Shown here: positions 1-7,764 of the stretch, in pieces
How the letters are laid out: every line of letters begins with the position of its first letter
Numbering within the stretch: position 1 is the first letter of the stretch
DNA from: an uncultured Veillonella sp.
GTDB taxonomy: Bacteria > Bacillota > Negativicutes > Veillonellales > Veillonellaceae
Assembly: GCA_900766125.1 (NCBI GenBank)
Contig: CAAFUD010000057.1
Coordinates: 1 to 11,144 of the forward strand
Reading direction: 5' to 3'
Length of the DNA: 11,144 nucleotides
Notes under the pieces: generated by a model
What the model was told of the DNA's origin: nothing
Seen by the model: only the letters and a program-made list of their open reading frames with translations
Database searches by the model: none
Made by a program: the position numbers and the translations under genes

Positions 1-137
1 GCCCAACATGCATTGTAATGCATACTGTAAAAGGTAAAGGCGTAGCTGAAATGGAAGGCCAAGCAGGTTGGCATGGTAAAGCGCCTAGTGCAGAGCAAGG
101 TGAAACCTTTGTTAATGAAATTATGGGGGTACAATAA
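1..137 (+). CDS. Transketolase, N-terminal subunit (3' end only)
   Basis: Partial gene: the reading frame enters from outside the window (first full codon at base 3) and ends with TAA at 135-137. The 44 visible residues include a GKGV segment followed by GWHGKAPS, the usual end of the thiamine-diphosphate-binding N-terminal half of transketolases encoded as two polypeptides. This half would bind the pyrophosphate of ThDP and pair with the C-terminal subunit encoded next. The pair transfers two-carbon ketol units between sugar phosphates in the non-oxidative pentose phosphate pathway in the cytoplasm. Its stop codon shares one base with the start of the next gene (TAATG), which suggests translational coupling and 1:1 synthesis. 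The start and catalytic motifs lie outside the window. A dehydrogenase E1 or DXS-like protein is less likely given the WHGKAP ending. Confidence 0.9.
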   Translation, partial: PTCIVMHTVKGKGVAEMEGQAGWHGKAPSAEQGETFVNEIMGVQ

Positions 138-1069
138 TGGGTAAAGCAACACGTGAAGCATATGGTAATGCGTTAGCTCGCATTGGTAAAGAAAATACAA
201 ATATTATCGTATTAGATGCAGATTTATCTAAATCTACTAAAACTGATACATTTAAAAATGTCTGCCCTGATCGTTTCTTTAATGTAGGTATTGCAGAACA
301 AAACTTGATTTCTGTTGGTGCCGGACTTGCAGCAGCAGGCAAAATTCCATTTGTTTCTTCCTTTGCTATGTTTGCAACAGGTCGTGCATTTGAACAAATT
401 CGGAATGCTGTATGTTATCCAAAATTGAATGTAAAAGTATGTGCTACTCATGCTGGTATTACTGTAGGTGAAGATGGTGCTACACATCAAAGCTTGGAAG
501 ATATTTCTTGTATGCGTACTTTACCTAATATGACTGTAGTAGTACCTGCAGATGAACGTGAAACAGAAGCAGTAGTTGAATGGGCTGCATCTTATAAAGG
601 TCCTGTATATGTTCGTTTAGGCCGTGCTGGTGTGGATGATGTAACTGCTGAAGGTTATACATTTGTGCCAGGTAAATCTACTACATTGGTAGAGGGCTCT
701 GATGTTACAATTATCGCTTGCGGTGCATTAGTTGGTCCTGCTGTAGAGGCGGCTAAAACATTAGCTGAATCTAATGTGTCTGCCCGCGTTATCAATATGG
801 CTTCTATTAAGCCTATCGATGCAGAGGCAATTGTAAAAGCAGCTACTGAAACAGGTGCTATTGTAACAGCAGAAGAACATAATATCATTGGTGGTCTTGG
901 TTCTGCTGTGTCTGAAGTTGTTGTGGCTAATAAGCCTGTTCCTATGGAATTCGTTGGTGTACAAGATACATTTGGGGAGAGTGGTACGCCAAAAGAATTG
1001 ATGGCTAAATATGGTTTGACAGCAAAAGACATTGTAGAAGCAGTAAAACGTGTAATCACTCGTAAATAA
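137..1069 (+). CDS. Transketolase, C-terminal subunit
   Basis: A 310-residue protein matching the pyrimidine-binding and C-terminal domains of transketolase; with the preceding gene it forms a split enzyme. Visible motifs are DADLSKST (about 27-34), GIAEQN with the glutamate that activates ThDP (E54), an aromatic-containing FAMFATGRAFEQIRN stretch (76-90), and HAGITVGEDGATHQ (105-118). In that last stretch H105, D113 and H117 fit the spacing of the substrate-contacting residues of full-length transketolases. The C-terminal domain contains the usual YVRLGR segment. The ATG at 137 overlaps the previous stop and is preceded by a run of five G (125-129) at a spacing of 7 bases, a good Shine-Dalgarno. 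Length is normal for a two-subunit transketolase. A 1-deoxyxylulose-5-phosphate synthase is unlikely because that enzyme is a single polypeptide. Confidence 0.95.
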   Translation: MGKATREAYGNALARIGKENTNIIVLDADLSKSTKTDTFKNVCPDRFFNVGIAEQNLISVGAGLAAAGKIPFVSSFAMFATGRAFEQIRNAVCYPKLNVKVCATHAGITVGEDGATHQSLEDISCMRTLPNMTVVVPADERETEAVVEWAASYKGPVYVRLGRAGVDDVTAEGYTFVPGKSTTLVEGSDVTIIACGALVGPAVEAAKTLAESNVSARVINMASIKPIDAEAIVKAATETGAIVTAEEHNIIGGLGSAVSEVVVANKPVPMEFVGVQDTFGESGTPKELMAKYGLTAKDIVEAVKRVITRK

Positions 1070-1083
1070 TCAAAGGGGATCCC

Positions 1084-1770
1084 ATGATTGAATTTAAGAA
1101 TGTTAGTAAAGTCTATGATAATGGTTCTGTTGCATTAGACGATGTGTGTTTAACTATAAATGAGGGCGAATTTGTCCTCATTTGTGGTCACAGCGGTGCA
1201 GGGAAATCAACTCTATTTAAATTGTTAACTCATGAAGTGGTACCTGATTCTGGTACTGTCATTGTTGATGATTTTGATGTTACGCGTATGAAGCGTAGTA
1301 AAATTCCAAAATTACGTAGAAAACTTGGTGTTGTATTCCAAGATTTCCGATTATTACCGAATAAAACGGTATCAGAAAACATTGCTTTTGCACTTGAAGT
1401 AATTGAAGAGAAACCAAAGGTAATTAAAGAAAAGGTAAGTCATGTACTAGAGCTTGTTGGGTTAACAGATAAGGCAAATGATTTACCAGAGGATTTATCT
1501 GGTGGTGAACAACAACGTGTTGCTATTGCTCGCGCTATTGTAAATCGTCCATCTGTACTTATTGCCGATGAACCGACTGGTAACTTAGATCCTGATACAA
1601 GTAAAGGTATTGTAGATTTGTTTAAGCATATCAATAATTTTGGCACAACTGTTATTATGGTTACCCATAATATGGATCTTGTTTCGTATTTAAATAAACG
1701 TGTTATTCGTCTTAAAGATGGTCGCGTTCAAAGTGATAATATGAGAGGTGCAGAAATTAATGAAGCCTAG
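1084..1770 (+). CDS. ftsE: Cell division ATP-binding protein FtsE
   Basis: A 228-residue ABC-type ATPase of standard FtsE length. All nucleotide-binding motifs are present: Walker A GHSGAGKST (35-43), Q-loop Q86, signature LSGGEQQR (138-145), Walker B ending in DE with catalytic E163, and the H-loop H195. The stretch DFRLLPNKTV after the Q-loop is characteristic of FtsE. It should sit on the inner face of the cytoplasmic membrane with FtsX, coupling ATP hydrolysis at the division site to activation of peptidoglycan hydrolases outside the membrane. The ATG follows a strong AAAGGGG site (1072-1078). The gene overlaps ftsX by 11 bases. A lipoprotein-release (LolD-like) or MacB ATPase has similar motifs, but the following FtsX gene settles the identity. 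Confidence 0.96.
   Translation: MIEFKNVSKVYDNGSVALDDVCLTINEGEFVLICGHSGAGKSTLFKLLTHEVVPDSGTVIVDDFDVTRMKRSKIPKLRRKLGVVFQDFRLLPNKTVSENIAFALEVIEEKPKVIKEKVSHVLELVGLTDKANDLPEDLSGGEQQRVAIARAIVNRPSVLIADEPTGNLDPDTSKGIVDLFKHINNFGTTVIMVTHNMDLVSYLNKRVIRLKDGRVQSDNMRGAEINEA
1744..1748 (+). promoter_or_regulatory. Shine-Dalgarno deciding the ftsX start
   Basis: AGAGG inside the end of ftsE lies 11 bases before the ATG at 1760. An in-frame GTG at 1748 would add four residues but has no purine-rich site ahead of it and would leave this motif unused, so the ATG at 1760 is preferred. Confidence 0.5.
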
Positions 1771-2647
1771 AACATTGAAATACTTTTTTAAAGAAGCCCT
1801 CAAATCTATGAAGCGTAACGGTCTTATGACGTTAGCATCTATTTCTACAGTGGCTTTATCTTTATTTATGCTTGGTGTATTCCTTTGCGGTGTTATCAAT
1901 TTGAATAACATGGCATCTAGTTTAGAAAACCAAGTTCAATTGAGCATCTATTTAAAAGATGGGTTAACAACTGACCAAATTATGGCGGTAGGTAAGCAAA
2001 TTAAAGCTATACCAAATCTTAAGCATTTAGAGTTTGTTAATAAAGAACAAGCGATGAAAGAATTCAAAGCACGCCTAGGTGATCAACAACAATTGGTAAA
2101 TGCATTAGGCGATGTAAATCCATTGCCAAACTCTTATGTATTAACCTTTGATAACCCAAGTGATGTTAAGGCTACAGCTAAATTAGCCACTACATTCCAA
2201 GGTGTTGAAAGTACACATTATGGTCAAGATATTGTAGAAGAACTTTTCCGAATTACTCAAGTAATCAGAATTGGTGGTATTGTATTAATCGCATTCTTAG
2301 CAGCAGCTACATTATTCATCATTTCTAATACAATTCGCTTGACTGTATTCGCCCGTCGTAAAGAAATTGCCATTATGAAATATGTTGGTGCTACCAATGG
2401 TTTTATTCGCTGGCCATTCTTGATTGAAGGTATGTTGTTGGGCTTAGTTGGGGCTGTAATCGCCGTACTTTGTGTAGGTGAGTTTTACCATTTCATTACC
2501 ATGGAAGTTTCTGAGTCTTTAGCATTCTTCCCATTAGTACCAATGTTCCCATTCTTCTATGATGTGGCTATCTATATTTTAGGTGGCGGTATTATAGTCG
2601 GTGCTATTGGTAGTACGATTTCTTTAAAACAATACATGAAGGTGTAA
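1760..2647 (+). CDS. ftsX: Cell division protein FtsX (permease-like, non-transporting)
   Basis: A 295-residue membrane protein with the FtsX layout. It has a short basic cytoplasmic N-terminus, a first membrane segment (about 22-46), an extracytoplasmic domain of roughly 120 residues (48-165), then three more membrane segments (about 167-190, 218-245, 268-288). The conserved cytoplasmic loop with ARRKEIAIMKYVGAT (198-212) is the FtsX/MacB-type coupling region that contacts FtsE. FtsX is thought not to move a substrate but to pass conformational change from FtsE to a hydrolase or its activator outside the membrane. Here the likely partner is the coiled-coil/M23 protein encoded immediately downstream. 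The start at 1760 lies inside ftsE, implying coupled translation. An alternative GTG start at 1748 is possible. The TAA stop at 2645-2647 abuts the next gene. Confidence 0.95.
   Translation: MKPRTLKYFFKEALKSMKRNGLMTLASISTVALSLFMLGVFLCGVINLNNMASSLENQVQLSIYLKDGLTTDQIMAVGKQIKAIPNLKHLEFVNKEQAMKEFKARLGDQQQLVNALGDVNPLPNSYVLTFDNPSDVKATAKLATTFQGVESTHYGQDIVEELFRITQVIRIGGIVLIAFLAAATLFIISNTIRLTVFARRKEIAIMKYVGATNGFIRWPFLIEGMLLGLVGAVIAVLCVGEFYHFITMEVSESLAFFPLVPMFPFFYDVAIYILGGGIIVGAIGSTISLKQYMKV
2638..2644 (+). promoter_or_regulatory. Shine-Dalgarno deciding the M23 hydrolase start
   Basis: GAAGGTG at the end of ftsX is 8 bases before the ATG at 2653 but only 2 bases before an in-frame ATG at 2647 (which overlaps the ftsX stop as TAATG). 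Spacing favours 2653; the difference is two residues. Confidence 0.5.
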
Positions 2648-2652
2648 TGTTT

Positions 2653-3852
2653 ATGAAATACAACACAATCAAATCTCGTCTTGTAGCAACAATTTTAACA
2701 GGTATGGTGGTACTGGGAACACCACTATATATTGTTGCGGAAGATGAGGATTTAACGAATCAATTAGACTCAATTCAACAACAAGTTAATCAACAAAATT
2801 CTATTAAAGCGGATGCAGAAACTGTCATTGTAAGTGTATCTGAACAGTTGCGACAAATTGAAGAGCAATTGCGTCAGGCCCAACAACAGTTAGAATCTAT
2901 TCAACAGCAACGTGTAGCCGTTGAAAATGATATTACTGTTAATGAAAAGTTACTAGCTGAAGCACAAAAGCGCTTAGAAGGGCGAGAGGCTGTATTTTAT
3001 AAGCGTGTACGAGATATTTATATCAATGGTCGTCTAAGCTATTTAGATGTTGTTATTGGATCTAAAGACTTTAGCGATTTTGCAAATCGATTAGAGATCT
3101 TAAAACGCATTATCGATTCCGATATTAAGTTAATCGATGAAATTAAAAAAGAACGTGCTGAAATTGCGGCACGTAAACAAGCTCTTGAACAATCACGAGC
3201 TAAGTTAGTAGAGCTTGAAAAAGCTGCTGTAGCAAAACAAGCTGAAATTGAACAAAAGAAAAAAGAACGTGAAGTAGTTCTTCAGAAGGCACAAAATGAC
3301 CGTGCTACGGCGATGCAAGCAGTGGAAGAACTTAATGCTTCTTCCGCTCAAATTACAGCATTATTGAAAGCTCGCCAAGCTGAACGTGCGGCAGCTCGTG
3401 CAGCTGCAGAAGCAGCAGCGGCAGCTGCGGCTCAACAGTCTGCACCAAGCTACTCTTGGGTTCAAGGATCTGGTCAACTTGGTTGGCCTGTAAGTGGTGA
3501 AATTACTTCTCCTTATGGCTATCGTACACATCCAATTTGGGGTACAACTATCTACCATTCCGGTATTGATATTGGTGTTGATGAAGGTACACCAGTTCAT
3601 GCTGCTGATGGAGGTACTGTTGTTTGGTCTGGTTGGATGGGTGGCTATGGTTACGCTGTAGTTATCGACCATGGTAATGGTATGTCCACCCTTTATGGCC
3701 ATAATTCTGAGCTTGCTGTCTCTGAAGGACAAGATGTATCTAAAGGTCAAGTTATTGCCTATGCTGGTAGCACTGGTAATAGTACTGGGCCACACGTACA
3801 TTTTGAAGTTCGTATAAGTGGGGATCCTGTTGATCCTATGGGATATTTATAA
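2653..3852 (+). CDS. Secreted coiled-coil M23 (LytM) peptidoglycan hydrolase, probable FtsEX partner
   Basis: A 399-residue exported protein with EnvC-like architecture. It has a signal peptide (about 1-29, basic start, hydrophobic core, cleavage near an Ala before EDED). A long Gln/Glu/Lys-rich coiled coil follows (about 36-225), then an Ala-rich linker (about 243-260) and a C-terminal M23/LytM domain (about 278-395). The LytM zinc ligands are present as HSGID (H302, D306) and the second His of HVH (H383). The catalytic histidines also appear present (H350 in YGH, H381). It is therefore predicted to cut peptidoglycan cross-bridges itself, unlike E. coli EnvC, whose LytM domain is degenerate and only activates amidases. 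Its position right after ftsEX argues that FtsX recruits the coiled coil at the septum. It ends one base before the next start codon. Calling it EnvC by name would overstate what is known. Confidence 0.9.
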   Translation: MKYNTIKSRLVATILTGMVVLGTPLYIVAEDEDLTNQLDSIQQQVNQQNSIKADAETVIVSVSEQLRQIEEQLRQAQQQLESIQQQRVAVENDITVNEKLLAEAQKRLEGREAVFYKRVRDIYINGRLSYLDVVIGSKDFSDFANRLEILKRIIDSDIKLIDEIKKERAEIAARKQALEQSRAKLVELEKAAVAKQAEIEQKKKEREVVLQKAQNDRATAMQAVEELNASSAQITALLKARQAERAAARAAAEAAAAAAAQQSAPSYSWVQGSGQLGWPVSGEITSPYGYRTHPIWGTTIYHSGIDIGVDEGTPVHAADGGTVVWSGWMGGYGYAVVIDHGNGMSTLYGHNSELAVSEGQDVSKGQVIAYAGSTGNSTGPHVHFEVRISGDPVDPMGYL

Positions 3853-3853
3853 T

Positions 3854-4993
3854 ATGAAATTTGATACACGTACGGTGTTATGGAGTCTATTGAAATATAT
3901 AGGCTCCGGCATCGTTATTATGTGGCTTACGTTTTGGTACTTATCTGGTTCATTCTGGGGATTACCAAGACTATTTGTAGCCTACTATGCTGCGAGTCAA
4001 GTCTTTATGACACCGATGTCTAAAGCTACCCTTTATGATGGTATGCTTAAAGGCTTAATTGGCTCTTTGGGAGAGCCCCATAGTATTTATTTAGATGCTG
4101 ACGAATTTAAGTCCATGAAAATGCAAACATCTGGCACTTATGCAGGTGTAGGCATGGTTCTTGGTCATGATGATAAAGGTTTATATGCAGTTAGTATTAT
4201 GGAAGATCAACCAGCTTTCAAAGCGGGCATAAAACCTGGTGATCATATTATTGCTATCGATGGTCAATCTACAAGTGATATTACTGTAGAAGATGCATCC
4301 TCTCGAATTCGCGGCGAGGCTGGTACCGTTGTCGCCCTTGATATAGAGCGTAATGGTGAAAAATTACACTTTGATATTACCCGTGAATCCATTGTGTTAC
4401 CTACTGTTAAAAGCAAAATGCTCACAAGTACAGTTGGGTATATTCGGATTAGTCAATTTGCAGAAAATACAGCTGATGATTTCGAAACACAATTTAAAGA
4501 ATTACAATCTCAAGGTATGAAGGAACTAATTTTAGACCTTCGAGATAATCCTGGTGGGTTATTATCTACTACAGAAAAGATTTCTAACTATATTATGCCT
4601 CCAGGAACATTAGTAACCGTACAAAATAGAGCTGGGAAAAAAGAGGTTTATAAGTCTAATGGTCCAGACGTAGCTATGCCTTTAGTAGTTCTTGTTAACA
4701 AAGGGTCTGCTAGTGCATCTGAAATTATAGCTGGTGCTATTCAAGACCGTAAACTAGGTACTATTTTAGGTACTAATACATATGGTAAGGGTACAGTTCA
4801 AACTATTTACCCTAGCCTCGATAATGAAGGTGTTAAGGTAACTATTGCCAAATACCATACACCAAATGACCGTGTTATTGACGGCATTGGTATTAAACCT
4901 GATGTAGAACTGGATTTACCAAAAGGTGTAAATCCATCTAGTACAGTAGATGATATTCAAATTAAAAAAGCATTAGAGTTATTACAGCAATAA
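3854..4993 (+). CDS. S41 carboxy-terminal processing protease, membrane anchored
   Basis: A 379-residue protein of the CtpA/Prc family. A hydrophobic segment (about 11-34) without an obvious cleavage site should anchor it in the cytoplasmic membrane with the protease outside. It then has a helical N-terminal region, a PDZ domain (about 92-175, with GVGMVL and AGIKPGDHIIAIDG) that binds substrate C-termini, and the S41 protease core (about 180-345). The catalytic set is visible: S287 in GSASASE, K312 in TYGKGTVQ and Q316, with the family spacing of 25 and 4 residues. The ATG at 3854 has a GGGA site 10 bases upstream; an in-frame GTG at 3818, inside the M23 gene, is less plausible. Related proteases degrade or mature cell-wall hydrolases, so a role in controlling the neighbouring hydrolase is an attractive inference, not shown by the sequence. 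Confidence 0.93.
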   Translation: MKFDTRTVLWSLLKYIGSGIVIMWLTFWYLSGSFWGLPRLFVAYYAASQVFMTPMSKATLYDGMLKGLIGSLGEPHSIYLDADEFKSMKMQTSGTYAGVGMVLGHDDKGLYAVSIMEDQPAFKAGIKPGDHIIAIDGQSTSDITVEDASSRIRGEAGTVVALDIERNGEKLHFDITRESIVLPTVKSKMLTSTVGYIRISQFAENTADDFETQFKELQSQGMKELILDLRDNPGGLLSTTEKISNYIMPPGTLVTVQNRAGKKEVYKSNGPDVAMPLVVLVNKGSASASEIIAGAIQDRKLGTILGTNTYGKGTVQTIYPSLDNEGVKVTIAKYHTPNDRVIDGIGIKPDVELDLPKGVNPSSTVDDIQIKKALELLQQ

Positions 4994-5010
4994 TGCATAG
5001 GAGTTAAAGT

Positions 5011-6282
5011 ATGTTTATAGATAGAGCGCGTGTCTTTGTTAAGGCCGGTGACGGTGGGGACGGCATGTCTAGCTTCCGCCGTGAGAAATACGTGCCAAAT
5101 GGCGGCCCTAGTGGCGGCGATGGTGGTAAAGGGGCAGACGTTATATTTAAAGCGGACAAGAATATTAATACTCTTGTAGACTTTAGATATAAACGTCAGT
5201 TTAAGGCACCTGCTGGTGGTAATGGTGAAAGCTCCAATAAGCATGGTCGCGGTTCTGAGCCACTTATTATTCCGGTTCCGTTGGGCACTGTAATTAAAGA
5301 AGAAGAAACAGGTAAAATTTTCTGTGACCTCGTTAACGACGGTGATACGTTTGTTATTGCTAAAGGTGGTCGTGGTGGCCGTGGTAATGCACGCTTCCAA
5401 ACAAGTGCTAACCGTGCACCTACATTTGCAGAAAAGGGTGAACCTGGTGAAGAGTTCTGGTTACAACTAGAGCTTAAAGTATTGGCAGATGTTGGTCTAT
5501 TAGGCTATCCATCTGTTGGTAAGTCTAGTATTTTACGTAAGGTTTCTAAAGCGCAACCAGAGGTAGCTGCTTACCACTTTACTACATTGACACCTGTACT
5601 TGGGGTAGTAACCATCTCTGGAGACCGTAGTATTGTATTAGCCGATATTCCTGGTCTTATTGAAGGGGCTAGCGAAGGTGTTGGCCTAGGGCATAACTTC
5701 TTGCGTCACGTAGAACGGACTAACATTTTAATTCACGTCCTTGATGTATCTGGTATGGAAGGTCGCGATCCAAAGGTTGATTTTGATGCTATTAATGAAG
5801 AACTTCGTAAATATTCTGAAAAATTAGCCAATAAAAAACAAATTGTTGCACTTAATAAGATTGATATGGTCTTTGATGATACAACAATTCCTGATACAAA
5901 AAAATATTTTGAAGATAAAGGATATGAAGTATTCCTTATCAATGCATTAAGCGGTGAAGGCTTACCAGAGCTCATGGAACGAGCTTACTACTATGTAGAA
6001 AACTACGAGCCAGAACCAGAAGCAACTGATGATACAGTTGTATACGAAGCAAAACCAGATGTGGAATTCGTTATTACTCGTGGTGATGATGCTGCATTCT
6101 ATATTACCGGTAAACGTATTGAACGCTTAGTGGCAATGACAAATTTAAGTGATGACCAATCTCTTCGTAGATTCCAACGCATCTGGCGTTTTATGGAGCT
6201 CGATGCTAAATTGAAAGAAAAAGGTTGTAAAGACGGTGATGAAGTTGTAATTGGCGATCAACGCTTTACATTCCAAGAGTAG
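5011..6282 (+). CDS. obgE: GTPase ObgE (Obg/CgtA), large ribosomal subunit assembly
   Basis: A 423-residue protein with the three Obg domains in order. First is a glycine-rich N-terminal Obg fold (1-158, with KAGDGGDG and GGPSGGDGG). Then comes a GTPase domain with G1 GYPSVGKS (165-172), switch I around HFTTLTP (189-195), G3 DIPG (212-215) and G4 NKID (282-285). Last is an OCT-type C-terminal domain (about 345-420). The G5 position reads NALSGEG (311-317), where many GTPases have an SA pair. Obg binds the 50S subunit late in its assembly and links growth to nucleotide state, including (p)ppGpp. AGGAG (4999-5003) lies 7 bases before the ATG. Obg genes often follow rplU-rpmA; here the gene instead follows the S41 protease and precedes yhbY. 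Confidence 0.97.
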   Translation: MFIDRARVFVKAGDGGDGMSSFRREKYVPNGGPSGGDGGKGADVIFKADKNINTLVDFRYKRQFKAPAGGNGESSNKHGRGSEPLIIPVPLGTVIKEEETGKIFCDLVNDGDTFVIAKGGRGGRGNARFQTSANRAPTFAEKGEPGEEFWLQLELKVLADVGLLGYPSVGKSSILRKVSKAQPEVAAYHFTTLTPVLGVVTISGDRSIVLADIPGLIEGASEGVGLGHNFLRHVERTNILIHVLDVSGMEGRDPKVDFDAINEELRKYSEKLANKKQIVALNKIDMVFDDTTIPDTKKYFEDKGYEVFLINALSGEGLPELMERAYYYVENYEPEPEATDDTVVYEAKPDVEFVITRGDDAAFYITGKRIERLVAMTNLSDDQSLRRFQRIWRFMELDAKLKEKGCKDGDEVVIGDQRFTFQE

Positions 6283-6290
6283 GAGTAATA

Positions 6291-6575
6291 ATGACAGGAA
6301 AACAAAAACGGTATTTACGTTCTTTGGCAGCAACAATGCCACCAGTAGTTCAAATTGGTAAAAATGGTTTAGAAAATAGTGTTATTGATAGTGCTCGCGC
6401 AGCATTAATGGCTCGTGAATTAATCAAGGTAAAATTACTCAACAATAGCCCTGAAGATAAGACGATTTTCCAAGAGTTAGCTGATATACTTGGTGCCGAA
6501 TTAGTCCAAGTTATCGGCTTTAACGGTGTATTATATAAAGCTAAAAAAGAACCAAAAATTATTCTACCTAAATAA
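6291..6575 (+). CDS. yhbY: YhbY-type ribosome assembly RNA-binding protein (CRM domain)
   Basis: A 94-residue protein made of a single CRS1-YhbY (CRM) RNA-binding domain, the family's usual size. Visible hallmarks are the basic N-terminal helix KQKRYLRSLA (4-13), the signature QIGKNGL loop (21-27), and the ARELIKVKLLNN segment (41-52). Family members associate with pre-50S particles, which fits its place directly after obgE. The Shine-Dalgarno AGGAG overlaps the obgE stop codon (TAGGAG) and lies 5 bases before the ATG, so the two genes are almost certainly co-transcribed and probably translationally coupled. The C-terminus is lysine-rich (AKKEPKIILPK). Confidence 0.94.
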   Translation: MTGKQKRYLRSLAATMPPVVQIGKNGLENSVIDSARAALMARELIKVKLLNNSPEDKTIFQELADILGAELVQVIGFNGVLYKAKKEPKIILPK

Positions 6576-6642
6576 ATCGTCATATTACTAACATGTATTA
6601 TATGGGGGTCTACATAACCTGTTAGCCCTAGGAGGTTATTCT
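6576..6642 (+). promoter_or_regulatory. proB leader with Shine-Dalgarno-sequestering hairpin
   Basis: This 67-base gap is the longest non-coding stretch in the window. It ends with a strong AGGAGG site (6630-6635). ATAACCT (6614-6620) is a perfect 7-base complement of AGGTTAT (6633-6639), which covers half of that site, leaving a 12-base loop. A competing upstream fold is also possible: CTAAC (6588-6592) pairs with GTTAG (6621-6625), and ATGTA (6593-6597) pairs with TACAT (6611-6615). The two folds share bases 6614-6615 and thus appear mutually exclusive, as in a translational on/off leader. No T-tract follows either stem, so a transcription terminator is unlikely. No riboswitch class was recognised, and no convincing -35/-10 pair was found (TATTAT at 6596-6601 has no good -35). 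Function is inferred from pairing alone. Confidence 0.4.
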
Positions 6643-7764
6643 ATGCGCAGTGCTATCATCAACGCAAAAAGAATAGTAGTTAAAGTAGGCAGTAGTACGC
6701 TTTGTTATGCTAATGGTCATTTAAACCTAGAACGCATTGAACGATTAGTTCGCCAACTATCAGATTTAGCTAACCAAGGTAAAGAGGTTATTCTCGTTTC
6801 TTCTGGTGCAACAGGTGCTGGACTGGCCCCTTTAGGATTTAAGGAAAAACCTAGAGACCTCGTATTAAAACAAGCTGCTGCAGCAGTAGGACAAGGCATC
6901 CTTATTCATATGTATGAGCGTATGTTTCGTGAATATGGACGTACAGTAGGTCAAATTCTTTTAACAAAAGAAGATAGTACTGGTCGCCATAGTTATCTTA
7001 ATTTGCGTAATACATTACATACGTTATTGCAACTCAATGTTATTCCTATCATTAATGAAAATGACGTGGTTGCCATTGAAGAATTTAAAATCGGAGATAA
7101 TGATACTTTATCTGCTACCGTAGCAGGTATTGTAGATGCTGATTTGCTCATTATTTTGTCTGATATTGAAGGATTATATACAGCTAATCCAGCTACTCAT
7201 CCAGATGCTACATTAATAGAAACAGTTTCTGAAATTACTGATGAAACTTATGCCATTGCAGGTGGAGCAGGATCTAACATGGGTACTGGTGGTATGTATA
7301 CTAAAATTAAAGCGGCTCATATGGCTACAAACTCTGGCGTACCGATGGTAATCACATCTGGTGAAGTGGAAGATTCTGTTCGTCGTGTATGTAAGGGCGA
7401 ACAAATTGGTACTCTCTTTGAAGCGCATGATGCTGGGCTATCAGGTAAACATCATTGGCTTGCCTTTGGTAAACGATTGAAAGGGTCAATCACTATTGAT
7501 GATGGTTGTGCACGTGCTGTATTAGATAAAGGGGCAAGCATTTTACCAGCTGGTATTATTGATGTAGATGGGTCATTTGGACCTGGTGATACAATTTCTA
7601 TTTATCATGATGGTAAAGAAATTGGCCGTGGACTTATCAATTATGGCATCGAAGATATGAAGGCCATTAAAGGTCATAATACAAATGATATAGCTCAAAT
7701 TTTAGGTATTAATACAACCTATGATGAAGCAGTACATCGTAATAATCTAGTTTTATTACATTGA
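6643..7764 (+). CDS. proB: Glutamate 5-kinase (proline biosynthesis)
   Basis: A 373-residue enzyme that phosphorylates glutamate with ATP to gamma-glutamyl phosphate, the first and normally proline-inhibited step of proline synthesis. The amino-acid kinase domain (about 7-255) shows VVKVGSSTL (12-20), SSGATGAG (53-60), INEND (137-141), GDNDTLSA (151-158), LSDIEGLYT (172-180) and the GTGGMYTK loop (214-221). A C-terminal PUA domain (about 278-365) is present, as in the E. coli enzyme, whereas some ProB proteins lack it. Length is normal. The ATG is preceded by AGGAGG 7 bases away, within a leader that can pair with it (6614-6639). The stop TGA overlaps the GAGGA site of proA, so the two genes form a unit. 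Confidence 0.97.
   Translation: MRSAIINAKRIVVKVGSSTLCYANGHLNLERIERLVRQLSDLANQGKEVILVSSGATGAGLAPLGFKEKPRDLVLKQAAAAVGQGILIHMYERMFREYGRTVGQILLTKEDSTGRHSYLNLRNTLHTLLQLNVIPIINENDVVAIEEFKIGDNDTLSATVAGIVDADLLIILSDIEGLYTANPATHPDATLIETVSEITDETYAIAGGAGSNMGTGGMYTKIKAAHMATNSGVPMVITSGEVEDSVRRVCKGEQIGTLFEAHDAGLSGKHHWLAFGKRLKGSITIDDGCARAVLDKGASILPAGIIDVDGSFGPGDTISIYHDGKEIGRGLINYGIEDMKAIKGHNTNDIAQILGINTTYDEAVHRNNLVLLH

Noticed and set aside
655..1059. 134-codon minus-strand open frame opposite the transketolase gene
   Set aside because: Shadow of the coding strand; no family resemblance and no independent start signal.
1748..1759. GTG start giving a four-residue longer FtsX
   Set aside because: No Shine-Dalgarno ahead of it, while the ATG at 1760 has AGAGG upstream.
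3390..3435. GCA/GCT-rich near-repeat
   Set aside because: It encodes the Ala-rich linker of the M23 protein; the codons vary and no true tandem DNA repeat unit is present.
3361..3801. 146-codon open frame on the minus strand opposite the M23 domain
   Set aside because: It lies wholly inside a well-supported gene, its product is rich in Ser, Thr, Cys and Arg with no recognisable motif, and it reflects codon bias of the + strand gene.
3818..3853. GTG start giving a 12-residue longer S41 protease
   Set aside because: It would overlap the M23 gene by 35 bases; the ATG at 3854 follows the M23 stop directly and gives a normal membrane-anchor N-terminus.
4957..5400. 147-codon minus-strand open frame opposite the start of obgE
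   Set aside because: It is antisense to the conserved Obg domain, has low-complexity Thr/Asn content and no motif or ribosome site of note.
5588..5593. TTGACA hexamer inside obgE
   Set aside because: It is within conserved coding sequence, encodes part of switch I, and no downstream gene start makes use of it.
6596..6601. TATTAT as a -10 element for a proB promoter
   Set aside because: No sequence near TTGACA lies 16-18 bases upstream (the region reads AT-rich without a match), so a promoter is not supported.
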